Assembly (NCBI RefSeq): GCF_025143365.1
Contig: NZ_JALXPE010000054.1
Location: 1-25,727 of the forward strand
Direction: 5' to 3'
Source of the DNA: Microbacterium sp. p3-SID336
GTDB taxonomy: Bacteria > Actinomycetota > Actinomycetes > Actinomycetales > Microbacteriaceae
DNA: 25,727 nucleotides
Part shown: piece by piece, positions 15,194 through 22,624 of the stretch
How the letters are laid out: every line of letters starts with the position of its first letter
How positions within the stretch are numbered: the stretch's first letter is position 1
The notes under the pieces: generated by a model
The model's input: the letters and a program-made list of their open reading frames with translations, nothing else
The model's database searches: none
Told to the model about the DNA's origin: nothing
Made by a program: the position numbers and the translations under genes

Positions 15194-16520
15194 GCGCGTC
15201 TGGCGCTCGGTGCGCGGCAGGACCACGCTCGGCGCGACGCTCGTGGTGGCGGTCGCGCTGCTCGTCGGCGCGCTCTCCTTCTACGGCGTGCTGAGCACCA
15301 GCATCCACGCCGCCACCGAGCGGTCGGCGGAGCAGCGCCTCGGCGAGCTCGCGCAGCGGTTGGAGGGACCGGGGCGACCGGGGCCGGATCAGCTCGACGA
15401 CGACCTCGTGCAGCTGCTCGGACCGGACGGATCCGTGCGGCGCGCGAGCGAGGAGGCCGTGGACGCGCTGGGCTCCACTCCCCTTCCTGTCGACGACGAC
15501 CCGCGGGTGGTGCGGGTGGACGGGGAGCCGATGCTCGTCGTGGCGGAGGACGTGGAGGGCGACCAGACCCTCGTACTGGCGGTGTCGATGGAGGATGACG
15601 CGGAGACCCTCGCCACGGTCGCGACCCTCCTCGCCGTCGCGGTTCCGGCGCTGCTCGCGCTGGTCGCGCTCACCACCTGGCTGGTGACGGGGCGGGCGCT
15701 GCGCCCGGTCACGCGCATCCGGGAGGAGGTCGACGGCATCACCGCCGAGCGCCTCGACCGCCGGGTGCCGGTCCCGGACACGGGCGATGAGGTGGCGTCC
15801 CTCGCCTTCACCATGAACGGCATGCTCGACCGGCTGGACGCGGCGGCGACGGCGCAGCGCCGCTTCGTGTCCGACGCCTCGCACGAGCTGCGCTCTCCCC
15901 TGGCCACCATCCGCCAGCACGCCGAGCTGGCGCAGGCTCACCCCGAGGTCACGACCATCGGCGAGCTCGCGGAGGTCGTCTCGGAAGAGGGCCTGCGCCT
16001 GCAGGGCATCGTGGAGTCGCTGCTGCTCCTGGCCCGACTCGACGAGGGCGTCACGGGCCACACCGAGGCGGTCGACCTCGACGACATCGCGCTGTCCGAG
16101 GCACGCCGCCTCCGCGCCGCGGATCTCGACGTCGACGGTTCCGGCATCGGCGCCGCCCGGGTCCGGGGGGATGCACGGCTGCTCGCACAGCTCGTCCGCA
16201 ACCTCGCGGACAACGCGGCACGGCACAGCCGCGGTCGGGTCGCGCTCGGTGTCGCGGAGACGCGGGGGCGGGTGGTCCTCACCGTGGAGGACGACGGGAC
16301 AGGGGTGCCGGCGGCCGAACGAGAGCGGATCTTCGAGCGCTTCGTACGGCTCGACGAGGCGCGCAGCCGGGACGCCGGCGGCAGCGGGCTCGGTCTGGCG
16401 ATCGCGCGGAGCATCGCGGCGGCGGCGCACGGCAGTGTGACGGTGGACGAGTCGCGCTGGGGCGGCGCCCGGTTCGTCGTGACGCTGCCGTCCGCGGCGG
16501 AGCCCGTGACCGGTTCCTGA
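15186..16520 (+). CDS. Sensor histidine kinase (HAMP, HisKA, HATPase)
   Basis: A 444-residue inner-membrane kinase. TM1 is at about 15-36 and an extracytoplasmic sensor region of about 105 residues follows. TM2 is at about 144-168, then a HAMP linker (169-221). The phosphoacceptor His233 is in SDASHELRSPLATIRQHAEL, the N box Asn343 in LVRNLADNAARHS, the G1 box DDGTG at 369-373 and the G2 box GGSGLGLAIA from 398. All catalytic elements are intact. I chose GTG 15186, overlapping the response-regulator gene by 8 nt, because the frame upstream only shadows that gene. The sensor region is acidic, with DDD and EDD clusters, so it could sense cations or envelope state. That is a guess from composition. 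Confidence 0.92.
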   Translation: MARRVWRSVRGRTTLGATLVVAVALLVGALSFYGVLSTSIHAATERSAEQRLGELAQRLEGPGRPGPDQLDDDLVQLLGPDGSVRRASEEAVDALGSTPLPVDDDPRVVRVDGEPMLVVAEDVEGDQTLVLAVSMEDDAETLATVATLLAVAVPALLALVALTTWLVTGRALRPVTRIREEVDGITAERLDRRVPVPDTGDEVASLAFTMNGMLDRLDAAATAQRRFVSDASHELRSPLATIRQHAELAQAHPEVTTIGELAEVVSEEGLRLQGIVESLLLLARLDEGVTGHTEAVDLDDIALSEARRLRAADLDVDGSGIGAARVRGDARLLAQLVRNLADNAARHSRGRVALGVAETRGRVVLTVEDDGTGVPAAERERIFERFVRLDEARSRDAGGSGLGLAIARSIAAAAHGSVTVDESRWGGARFVVTLPSAAEPVTGS

Positions 16521-16526
16521 ACGGAT

Positions 16527-16553
16527 CTTCAGGACGCTTCAGGAGGGCTTCAG
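16527..16553 (+). promoter_or_regulatory. Triple CTTCAG direct repeat upstream of the Asp/His-rich protein gene
   Basis: CTTCAG at 16527-16532, 16537-16542 and 16548-16553, spaced 10 and 11 nt. The last copy starts exactly 29 nt before the ATG, the same distance as the last repeat before the response-regulator gene. A weak -10 candidate, GACGAT, lies at 16565-16570. Matching sequence and geometry at two promoters point to the adjacent response regulator as the common binder. Confidence 0.75.
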
Positions 16554-16576
16554 CGCCTCCGCGGGACGATCGATGC

Positions 16577-17395
16577 ATGGACGACAAGACCCCTGACCAG
16601 AACGCGACCCCCGACCAGAACCCGACCCCCGGCGCGACCCCGGACGCCGTCCCCACGACGCCCTTCTCCTCTGCCACCGCCGGTTCCGCACCGCAGGCCG
16701 CCCCGCACACGGTCGCGTCCGAGCCGGTCGCCCCGGCCGCGAAGCCCGGCCGCAAGCGTGCGCTCCTCATCGGCGGCGGCATCGCGGCTGCCGTGCTGCT
16801 CGCAGGCGGCGGCGTGGCGGTCGGCGCGGCGATCGCCGACGAGTTCGGCGACGACGACCGCCCGGGCGTCGAGGGCCCGCGGCACGACGACCACGACGAC
16901 GACCACGGACCGCGCGACGATCACCGCACGGACGACCACGACCACCGCCCCGCCGGAGCCCACGGTCCTGTGACGGGCATCGGCACCGACTCGGCCGATG
17001 AGCTGCTCGACATCGCGGAGGCTGCGCGCGGTGCCGCCGAGGGCGACGTGACCTCGATCGACGCCAAGCGCGACGGCACCTGGGAGGTGCAGCTCACGAC
17101 GACCGCGGGCGATGAGACCGAGGTGCGGGTGGACGAGGACCTCACCGCGACCGTCGTCTCGACCGACCCCGCGGACGGCGACGACACCGGACCCGCGCTC
17201 ACGCTCGACGACCAGACCATCCGCGCGCTGGTCGAGGCCGCGCTCGCCGAGGCCGACGGGATGATCACCGACCTCGACGTCGATGCCGACGACGTGAGCC
17301 CGTACGACGCCTCCGTCCTCACGACCGACAACCGCTCGGTCGACATCGAGTTCGACGCGTCGTTCGCCGTGGTCGGCACCGACCTCGACGACTGA
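16577..17395 (+). CDS. Membrane-anchored Asp/His-rich protein with PepSY-like C-terminal domain
   Basis: A 272-residue protein. Residues 1-60 are Pro/Thr/Ala-rich and cytoplasmic-looking (NATPDQNPTPGATPD). RKR precedes a single TM helix at about 62-86. A linker dense in Asp and His follows at about 90-125 (HDDHDDDHGPRDDHRTDDHDH). The outer C-terminal part (about 130-272) has repeating amphipathic units such as DELLDIAEAARGAAEGDVTSIDAKRDGTWEVQLTT and a second with TLDDQTIRALVEAALAEADGMITDLDVD, which resemble PepSY repeats. The Asp/His tract could bind Zn, Ni, Cu or Ca ions. It lies 56 nt after the kinase gene behind a triple CTTCAG repeat, so it is a likely target and perhaps a feedback partner of the two-component system. 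The PepSY assignment is by eye. Confidence 0.75.
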   Translation: MDDKTPDQNATPDQNPTPGATPDAVPTTPFSSATAGSAPQAAPHTVASEPVAPAAKPGRKRALLIGGGIAAAVLLAGGGVAVGAAIADEFGDDDRPGVEGPRHDDHDDDHGPRDDHRTDDHDHRPAGAHGPVTGIGTDSADELLDIAEAARGAAEGDVTSIDAKRDGTWEVQLTTTAGDETEVRVDEDLTATVVSTDPADGDDTGPALTLDDQTIRALVEAALAEADGMITDLDVDADDVSPYDASVLTTDNRSVDIEFDASFAVVGTDLDD

Positions 17396-17413
17396 TCGGG
17401 CCCTGTCGCCGGA

Positions 17414-17419
17414 TAGCAT
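17414..17419 (+). promoter_or_regulatory. -10 box TAGCAT for a probably leaderless transcript
   Basis: TAGCAT is followed by exactly 6 nt and the ATG of the S4 protein gene, placing the transcription start on the A of the ATG. The 6-nt gap has GAGG but too close to act as a normal ribosome site. Confidence 0.55.
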
Positions 17420-17425
17420 CGAGGC

Positions 17426-17653
17426 ATGACCCACTCGGACCCGATCGACGAGGTGTCCATCGGCGGCGACGTCATCCGCCTCGGACAGTTCCTCAAGTTC
17501 GCCGGCCTGCTCGACTCGGGCGGTGACGCCAAGGAGGTCATCATCGACGGCTACGTCACCGTGAACGGCGAGGTCGATCGCCGACGCGGTCGTCAGCTGC
17601 ACGACGGCGACGTCGTGGCCTTCGAGGGCCGGGCGGTGCGCGTCCGGCCCTGA
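17426..17653 (+). CDS. S4-domain RNA-binding protein (YbcJ/YaaA-like)
   Basis: A 75-residue protein that is essentially one S4 domain. Family features are IRLGQFLKFAGLLDSGGDAKEVIIDGYVTVNGEVDRRRGRQLHDGD, including GxAK (here GGDAK), the VTVNGE turn and the RRGRQL basic strand that contacts RNA. Small free-standing S4 proteins of this kind associate with ribosomal or other structured RNA; the precise target is not known. Usual length for the family is about 70-80 residues, so it is complete. It is probably transcribed from its own leaderless promoter. It is convergent with the following membrane protein gene, with a 17-bp tandem duplication lying between and over the stop of that gene. Confidence 0.9.
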   Translation: MTHSDPIDEVSIGGDVIRLGQFLKFAGLLDSGGDAKEVIIDGYVTVNGEVDRRRGRQLHDGDVVAFEGRAVRVRP

Positions 17654-17662
17654 GCCGGCCCC

Positions 17663-17696
17663 GGAGCCGTCAGTCGGACGGAGCCGTCAGTCGGAC
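17663..17696. repeat. 17-bp perfect tandem duplication at a convergent gene end
   Basis: The unit GGAGCCGTCAGTCGGAC occurs twice, at 17663-17679 and 17680-17696. The second copy holds the stop codon of the minus-strand membrane protein gene, and the first recreates the same TGA context just beyond. Each unit with the following bases can fold as CCGTC-AGTCG-GACGG, so paired hairpins at the convergent ends are possible. Confidence 0.85.
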
Positions 17697-18151
17697 GGCG
17701 ACGGCGACGGCAGAACCGATCGCACGGTCACCACGATCAGCGCCACCAGCAGCGCCACCATGGTCAGATCCGCCGCGATGTACGCATAGTGCGCCCAGTC
17801 GGTCCCCGGCGCGGCGGAGCCAGCGATCACGAGGTCGCTGCGGCGATTGAGCACCGGCCGGATCACCGCCACCTCCACCAGGAACACGACCCACAGCGCT
17901 CCCAGCAGCGCCGCGGTCGTGCGCCCCGCCTTCGCGCGCGCCGACACCACGGTCAGCACGAGCAGCACGACTCCGGTCAGCACGTTCAGCGCGGTGAAGA
18001 CGAGCCGCCCGATCCCGAGTCCGAGCGGGATCGTGATGCCCGGTGCGAGGAACTTGAGCGGGGCCTCCAGGAAGGAGATCGCGACGATCGCACCGAGCAG
18101 GAAGGCGGGCAGCAGCAGCCGCAGCGCTGTCGTGGTCCGCCCGCCGGTCAT
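17687..18151 (-). CDS. Uncharacterised small membrane protein (about four TM helices)
   Basis: A 154-residue protein with hydrophobic segments at about 9-28, 43-68, 79-98 and 122-144. Conserved-looking short motifs include SFLEAPLKFLAPGITIPLGLGIGR after the first helix and the third-helix end VAVIRPVLNRRSD. I do not recognise the family with certainty. ATG 18151 is preceded by TAGCCT and a 6-nt gap on its own strand, so it is probably leaderless. It is divergent from the Cys-rich HTH regulator gene (92 bp between starts), a layout that suggests the regulator controls it. The C-terminus SPSPSD is set by a stop codon inside a tandem duplication. Confidence 0.82.
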   Translation of the reverse strand: MTGGRTTTALRLLLPAFLLGAIVAISFLEAPLKFLAPGITIPLGLGIGRLVFTALNVLTGVVLLVLTVVSARAKAGRTTAALLGALWVVFLVEVAVIRPVLNRRSDLVIAGSAAPGTDWAHYAYIAADLTMVALLVALIVVTVRSVLPSPSPSD

Positions 18152-18157
18152 CCGTCC

Positions 18158-18163
18158 AGGCTA
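18158..18163 (-). promoter_or_regulatory. -10 box TAGCCT (minus strand) for the small membrane protein gene
   Basis: On the minus strand TAGCCT is followed by 6 nt and the ATG at 18151, so the mRNA is probably leaderless. Confidence 0.5.
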
Positions 18164-18230
18164 GCCACACGCCCGGGGCGACCCCGCGGGAAAGGCCGTG
18201 CAAATCAGCCCGCTCACTGACGCATCGTCG

Positions 18231-18236
18231 CATAAT
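18231..18236 (+). promoter_or_regulatory. -10 box CATAAT for the HTH regulator gene
   Basis: CATAAT lies 7 nt upstream of ATG 18244, consistent with transcription starting on or next to the start codon. It is a good match to TATAAT for such a GC-rich region. It also argues against an ATG at 18235, which lies inside the box. Confidence 0.5.
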
Positions 18237-18243
18237 GGGTAAC

Positions 18244-18975
18244 ATGCCACGTCCTGTCGACGCCTATCGCGGTCTCGCCCAGTCGAGCCGCCTCCGCGTG
18301 CTCGATGCCCTGATGGATGCACCGGGGATCGGCCTGTCCGAGCTCTCGGAGCTGACCGGCCTGCACGTCAACACCCTCCGCGATCACCTGCGCGTGCTGG
18401 AGAGCGAGGGGCATGTGTGCTCCGAGGTCGAGCGGACGGGTCGTCGCGGCCGGCCGCGGCTGCGGTTCGCGCTCGTGACGGCGGCCGACCGCAACGAGGT
18501 CGCGGAGCGTCACCTGCGCGACGCGATCCGCCACGGCGACCTGATGCGGGCCATCCTGCCGGCGACGGAGTCCGCGCTGCCGGCGGATGCGACGCATCAG
18601 CTCGACGCGCTGCACCATCATCTGAGCGAGGTGGGGCTGCAGCCGGAGATCGACGAGGAGGCGCTGACCATCGAACTGGAGCCGTGCCGCTTCCACGCGC
18701 TGCTCGCCGAGGACGGCGCGATCGCCTGCCGGGTGCACGAGCAGCTGCTGCGATCGGTGCTGGAGCGCGCGGGTGGTCCGATCGTGGTCGACCGGGTGCT
18801 GCCGTTCACGACGGAGCACACCTGCCTCGTGCACCTCGCGCTGCGGGACGCCGCTCCCGCCGCGTCAGGGCAGGGTCTTGCCGTCGAGCGTCGCGAGGAA
18901 CGAGACGCCGGGCGTGGACCGGTAGTTGAGGTGGGTCGACGCCGCGATGACGTTGGTCCCAGGGCGCAGGGCTGA
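18244..18975 (+). CDS. ArsR-like winged-helix regulator with C-terminal Cys/His cluster
   Basis: A 243-residue regulator. An N-terminal winged helix (about 5-78) contains LAQSSRLRVLDALMDAPGIGLSELSELTGLHVNTLRDHLRVLESEGHV and the basic wing TGRRGRPRLRF. A helical middle follows. The C-terminal effector region (142-200) has Cys148, Cys162, His165 and Cys194, in the pattern C-X13-C-X2-H ... C. Similar Cys patterns occur in SufR-like regulators that carry an iron-sulfur cluster, but the spacing here is not identical, so metal or Fe-S binding is an inference. I chose ATG 18244 over 18235 because of the -10 box. The last 37 residues (from about 207) lie over the end of the convergent phosphoesterase gene and look like antisense shadow, suggesting loss of the original stop codon. 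Confidence 0.82.
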   Translation: MPRPVDAYRGLAQSSRLRVLDALMDAPGIGLSELSELTGLHVNTLRDHLRVLESEGHVCSEVERTGRRGRPRLRFALVTAADRNEVAERHLRDAIRHGDLMRAILPATESALPADATHQLDALHHHLSEVGLQPEIDEEALTIELEPCRFHALLAEDGAIACRVHEQLLRSVLERAGGPIVVDRVLPFTTEHTCLVHLALRDAAPAASGQGLAVERREERDAGRGPVVEVGRRRDDVGPRAQG

Positions 18976-21219
18976 CGTCGGGATCGGGATCACGAGCGGC
19001 GTGGCTGCCGCGGTCGCCGTGCTCGGCGCTGCTGTCGCGTAGGTCGTCGAGCTCAGGGCGGAGGTCGGCAGTCGCAGCCGCCCCACCTCCACGCCGTTGA
19101 CGGTGATCATGACCCCGTCGTCCGCACGCGCCGTGAGCACCAGGTCCGACAGCTGGGACGGGTCGCCGACCGTGAACGTGGCCCGGAACAGCATGCTGAT
19201 CGGGCGCTGCGTGGTCGGCGGCGGCACGTCCACCACCGTCGTCACTCCTCCCCCGAAGCCGAGCGGGGCGGCTCCCTGCCCCCAGGTCGTGTCGTCGAAC
19301 CCGACGCCCGTCCACCCCGTCGGCCAGGCACCGGCGGCGTAGCGGAACCGCCAGCTGCTGTCGCTGCGCACGAGGGTGACCGGTACCGGCGTGGCGACCG
19401 GAGGCGTGGTGACGGACACGGTCGTCGCGGGCGAGCGCGCACCGTCCGAACCGATCGCGACCACCGCATACGACACCGCACTCCCCGCCGGCGCCGCGGC
19501 GTCCGTCACCACTCCCGACGCGCCCGTGCCGGTGAGCGTCGTCATCCCCGTTCGTGTCACCTCGACGCCGGTCACCGGTCCCCCCGGCCCGGGTGACCAG
19601 GCGATGTCCACGCTCGTCGGAGAGGTCGCCGTGGCCGAAGCAACCGGGGCGCCCGGCGGATCCTCCGGCGGCTCCGTGCTCGCGCGGCGCCCGGTCATCA
19701 CGAGGTCGAACGTGCTGTCCGCCGTGCCCCGGTAGTTCACGTGGGCGGAGGCGGCGATCACGTTCGTGCCCTCCTGCAGCAGGCCAGCCGGAACCGCGAA
19801 CACGGCGGGCTCCGCGGTCGCGGCGCTCGTGGAGCGCACGGCGTCCGCATAGGTCGCGCTCGTCGGGGTCGCGGATTGCAGATGCGAGGTGCCGAGCAGC
19901 GTCCCGTTCACCCACACCGCGACGCCGTCGTCGGCCCGCGTGGTCACGGTCACTCCGGAGAGTTCCTCCACGTCGGTCAGAGAGAGGGTGTGCCGGAAGA
20001 TCATGGCCCGCGCCCTGTTCGTGGTGGGCGGGCCCAGGTCGATCGCGGTGACCGCGCCTGTGCCCCAACCGAGCGGGGCCCTCCCCGCGCCCCACCCGGA
20101 GTCGTCGAAGCCTGCGGTCGTCCACCCCGCCGGCCAGGCCTGTGTCGAATTGCGGTACTTCCAGGTGGAGCCGCCGGCGAGCAGCACCTCGTCGGTCCCG
20201 GGCGCGAGGTCCACCGGGAGGGTGAACCGGCTCCCGGCATCGGTCTCGTACTGCTGCAGCGTCGGCGAGTACGTGTAGGCGTCGACGGTCCCCGCCGCCG
20301 GATCGAACGTGTAGTACCGCAGCCAGCCGTTGCCGCCGTTCGCGCGGCTCTGGTAGTTGGACAGGATCTGGTGCACGGGCGTGCCGCAGGCGTTCGCGTC
20401 GGTGCGCCGTGCTTCGCCGATGTCGCCATCGTGCCAGTGGCCGTTCACGACCATGAAGATGGAGCAGTTCTTCGACACGAAGTCGTTCCACAGGGTCACT
20501 GCCGACACCGGGGTCACGTCCGTCCGGATCACGTGCGTGGCGCGTGTGCCGCCGGTGTTGATGAAGCCGTGCGTCGCCAGGATCACTTTGCGGTCGGGGT
20601 GCGCGTCGAGCACGCGCTGCGCCCAGCTGAGCGTGTAGGCGGGCGACTCGAACTCCAGGCTGAGCAGCAGCAGGTCCGTGTCGCCCACCGTCAGGAGGCT
20701 GTAGCTGTCCTTGTTCTTGCGGTCGATGCCGTCCGGGCCGAACTGGTTCTGCCCCAGGTAGCCGCCGTAGGACACGGTGGCGCTGTTCCAGGAGGCGCCC
20801 GCGTAGCGACTCGGCGGGAAGTAGGCGTCGTAGGTGCTCGACTGGCCGGTGGTGATGTCCAGGTCGTGGTTGCCCGGGAGCACCGAGTTCGGCACGCCCG
20901 CGTCGTCGAGCGTCTTCATGTACCGGCTCGCGCGCTCCCAGTGGTTCACGTTCGGCCAGGACTCGACGAGGTCGCCGACCTGGATCACGAACTTCGTGTT
21001 CAGCTGCGCCCGTGTGTCGACGATCCACTGGGTCTGTGCGCCCATCGTCTGCTCGTACGTGCTGGAGGCGGTGTACCCCTGGGTGTCGGGCAGGACGACG
21101 ATCGTGAACGTCTCGTCGGCGGCGGTCGCGGCCGCGACGGGCACCAGGGCGCCGACCGCCATCGCGATCGCCCCGACCACCGCGAGTGCACGTCGGCGTG
21201 CACGCGTCAGAATCCCCAT
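18865..21219 (-). CDS. Secreted metallophosphoesterase with duplicated C-terminal module and an FnIII-like domain
   Basis: A 784-residue exported protein. The signal peptide (RARRRALA, then a hydrophobic core) ends near Ala-Thr-Ala 31-33. The calcineurin-like phosphoesterase domain (about 37-320) has Asp45 (LPDTQ), Asp83 (VGDLVES), GNHD at 116-119, His217 (ATHG) and GHWH at 260-263, the full dimetal set. Two related modules of about 165 residues follow (344-510 and 614-780). Both begin with a W(K/R)(Y/F)R segment, have AWP(A/T)GWT, GFDD and APLG(W/F)G, then RADDGV and GTNVIAAS.H.NYR. A fibronectin III-like domain (about 521-605) separates them. They resemble beta-sandwich binding modules. It probably acts on extracellular phosphoesters. 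Its stop overlaps the convergent regulator gene. Confidence 0.88.
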   Translation of the reverse strand: MGILTRARRRALAVVGAIAMAVGALVPVAAATAADETFTIVVLPDTQGYTASSTYEQTMGAQTQWIVDTRAQLNTKFVIQVGDLVESWPNVNHWERASRYMKTLDDAGVPNSVLPGNHDLDITTGQSSTYDAYFPPSRYAGASWNSATVSYGGYLGQNQFGPDGIDRKNKDSYSLLTVGDTDLLLLSLEFESPAYTLSWAQRVLDAHPDRKVILATHGFINTGGTRATHVIRTDVTPVSAVTLWNDFVSKNCSIFMVVNGHWHDGDIGEARRTDANACGTPVHQILSNYQSRANGGNGWLRYYTFDPAAGTVDAYTYSPTLQQYETDAGSRFTLPVDLAPGTDEVLLAGGSTWKYRNSTQAWPAGWTTAGFDDSGWGAGRAPLGWGTGAVTAIDLGPPTTNRARAMIFRHTLSLTDVEELSGVTVTTRADDGVAVWVNGTLLGTSHLQSATPTSATYADAVRSTSAATAEPAVFAVPAGLLQEGTNVIAASAHVNYRGTADSTFDLVMTGRRASTEPPEDPPGAPVASATATSPTSVDIAWSPGPGGPVTGVEVTRTGMTTLTGTGASGVVTDAAAPAGSAVSYAVVAIGSDGARSPATTVSVTTPPVATPVPVTLVRSDSSWRFRYAAGAWPTGWTGVGFDDTTWGQGAAPLGFGGGVTTVVDVPPPTTQRPISMLFRATFTVGDPSQLSDLVLTARADDGVMITVNGVEVGRLRLPTSALSSTTYATAAPSTATAAATPLVIPIPTSALRPGTNVIAASTHLNYRSTPGVSFLATLDGKTLP

Positions 21220-21227
21220 GTCGAACC

Positions 21228-21245
21228 CCAGTCCACTTCGACTGG
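21228..21245 (-). promoter_or_regulatory. Inverted repeat in the leader of the phosphoesterase gene
   Basis: CCAGTC (21228-21233) and GACTGG (21240-21245) form a perfect 6-bp inverted repeat with a 6-nt loop, 9 nt upstream of the phosphoesterase ATG. The GGGG that would serve as its ribosome site overlaps the stem edge, so the hairpin could hinder translation. It could equally be a protein-binding site. The rest of the 206 bp to the divergent BrkB gene shows no gene and no convincing promoter. Confidence 0.4.
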
Positions 21246-21425
21246 CTCCGTCCTACACCCGCCGAGGGGCGCTCCACAAGGGCATGCGCTGTCGCGCTGG
21301 CCCCGCGACTGTCGCACAGCATCCCCCGCGGTTCCCTCGCGCGCAACCCCCGTGCCTCACGCTCTTCGTCGCCGTAAGACGGTATCCCCGCGAGCACCGC
21401 TCGCCACCGTCGCCGAGGAGGAGCC

Positions 21426-22598
21426 ATGTCGAAGTCAGCCGACCGGAATGGATCGACGTCGCCGCCTTCGCCCGAGCACGAGGACAAGCCGGACAACCCG
21501 ACCGATCTGCAGAAGCGGTCGTGGAAGTACGTGCTGGTCAAGAGCATCCGCGAGTTCTCCGCCGACCAGTGCATGGACGGCGCCGCCGCCCTCACCTACT
21601 ACGCGGTGCTGTCGATCTTCCCCGGGATGATCGCGGTGTTCTCGCTGCTCGGGATCTTCGGCCAGGACGGCGCCGCCGCGGACGCGGTGCTCGGCATCAT
21701 CGGCGACGTCGCCCCGAAGGAGACCGCGGAGGCGCTGCGTGGACCCATCGAGCAGATCTCGAAGGCGCCGGGCGCCGGTGTCGCACTCGTCTTCGGAATC
21801 CTGCTCGCGCTGTGGTCCGCCTCTGGATACGTCGGCGCGTTCAGCCGGGTGATGAACCGCATCTACGAGATCGAGGAGGGACGTCCGTTCTGGAAGCTCC
21901 GGCCCATGCAGCTGCTGGTCACGGTCATCACAGTGGTGTCGCTGACGATCGTGGGCATCGTGCTCGTACTCTCCGGCGACGTGGTCTCCGCGCTGGGGGA
22001 TGCGATCGGCGCGAGCGAGGGCGTGCAGCTCGCGTGGAGCATCGCCAAGTGGCCGCTGCTGCTGTTCGTCGTCGTGTTCCTCGTGGCGGTGCTCTACTAC
22101 GCGACGCCCAACGCCAAGCAGCCGAAGTTCCGCTGGATCAGCATGGGCGCCATCGTGGCGATCGTGGTGCTCGCGATCGCCACCCTCGGCTTCGTGCTCT
22201 ACGTCACGACCTTCTCGAACTACGAGCGCACGTACGGCTCGATGGCGGGCATCATCGTGTTCCTGCTGTGGCTGTGGATCGCGAACCTCGCGCTGCTCTT
22301 CGGCGCCGAGTTCGACGCCGAGCTCGAACGCGGGCGACAGCTCCAGGCGGGCATCGCCGCCGAGCGCGACATCCAGCTCCCGCCGCGCGACACCCGCCAG
22401 AGCGACAAGCGGGAGGAGAAGGAGCGGAAGGACATCGAGGAGGGCCGCCGCATCCGCGTCGACAACGCCGACGATTCGGACGACCGGCGGACGGACGGCT
22501 CGCGCGGCGCGGCCCCGGCGGACGACCGCGGGCATGTCGGCGCCGCCGAGGACGGCACGACGCGCGGGGATTCGAGGAGGGACGCCGACCCGCGCTGA
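21426..22598 (+). CDS. YihY/BrkB family inner-membrane protein
   Basis: A 390-residue protein of the YihY/virulence factor BrkB family. A hydrophilic N-terminus (1-35) precedes the family signature region REFSADQCMDGAAALTYYAVLSIFPGMIAVFSLLGI (42-77). Further hallmarks are ALWSASGYVGAFSRVMNRIYEIEEGRPFWKLRP, LYYATPNAKQPKFRWISMGAIVA and YGSMAGIIVFLLWLWIANLALLFGAEFDAELERGR at about 272-306. Six membrane helices fit the family. Once called RNase BN, these proteins are now regarded as membrane proteins of unclear function, often linked to envelope or transport. The C-terminal tail (about 310-390) is highly charged (KREEKERKDIEEGRR) and low in complexity. AGGAGGAG lies just before the ATG, a strong ribosome site. 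Confidence 0.92.
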   Translation: MSKSADRNGSTSPPSPEHEDKPDNPTDLQKRSWKYVLVKSIREFSADQCMDGAAALTYYAVLSIFPGMIAVFSLLGIFGQDGAAADAVLGIIGDVAPKETAEALRGPIEQISKAPGAGVALVFGILLALWSASGYVGAFSRVMNRIYEIEEGRPFWKLRPMQLLVTVITVVSLTIVGIVLVLSGDVVSALGDAIGASEGVQLAWSIAKWPLLLFVVVFLVAVLYYATPNAKQPKFRWISMGAIVAIVVLAIATLGFVLYVTTFSNYERTYGSMAGIIVFLLWLWIANLALLFGAEFDAELERGRQLQAGIAAERDIQLPPRDTRQSDKREEKERKDIEEGRRIRVDNADDSDDRRTDGSRGAAPADDRGHVGAAEDGTTRGDSRRDADPR

Positions 22599-22624
22599 GC
22601 GATTCCGCCCGGACGCGTCATCCT

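Noticed and set aside
16279..17602. Minus-strand open frames opposite the Asp/His-rich protein gene
   Set aside because: They are Val/Arg/Asp-rich shadows; the plus frame has a coherent TM helix, linker and outer domain and a promoter element.
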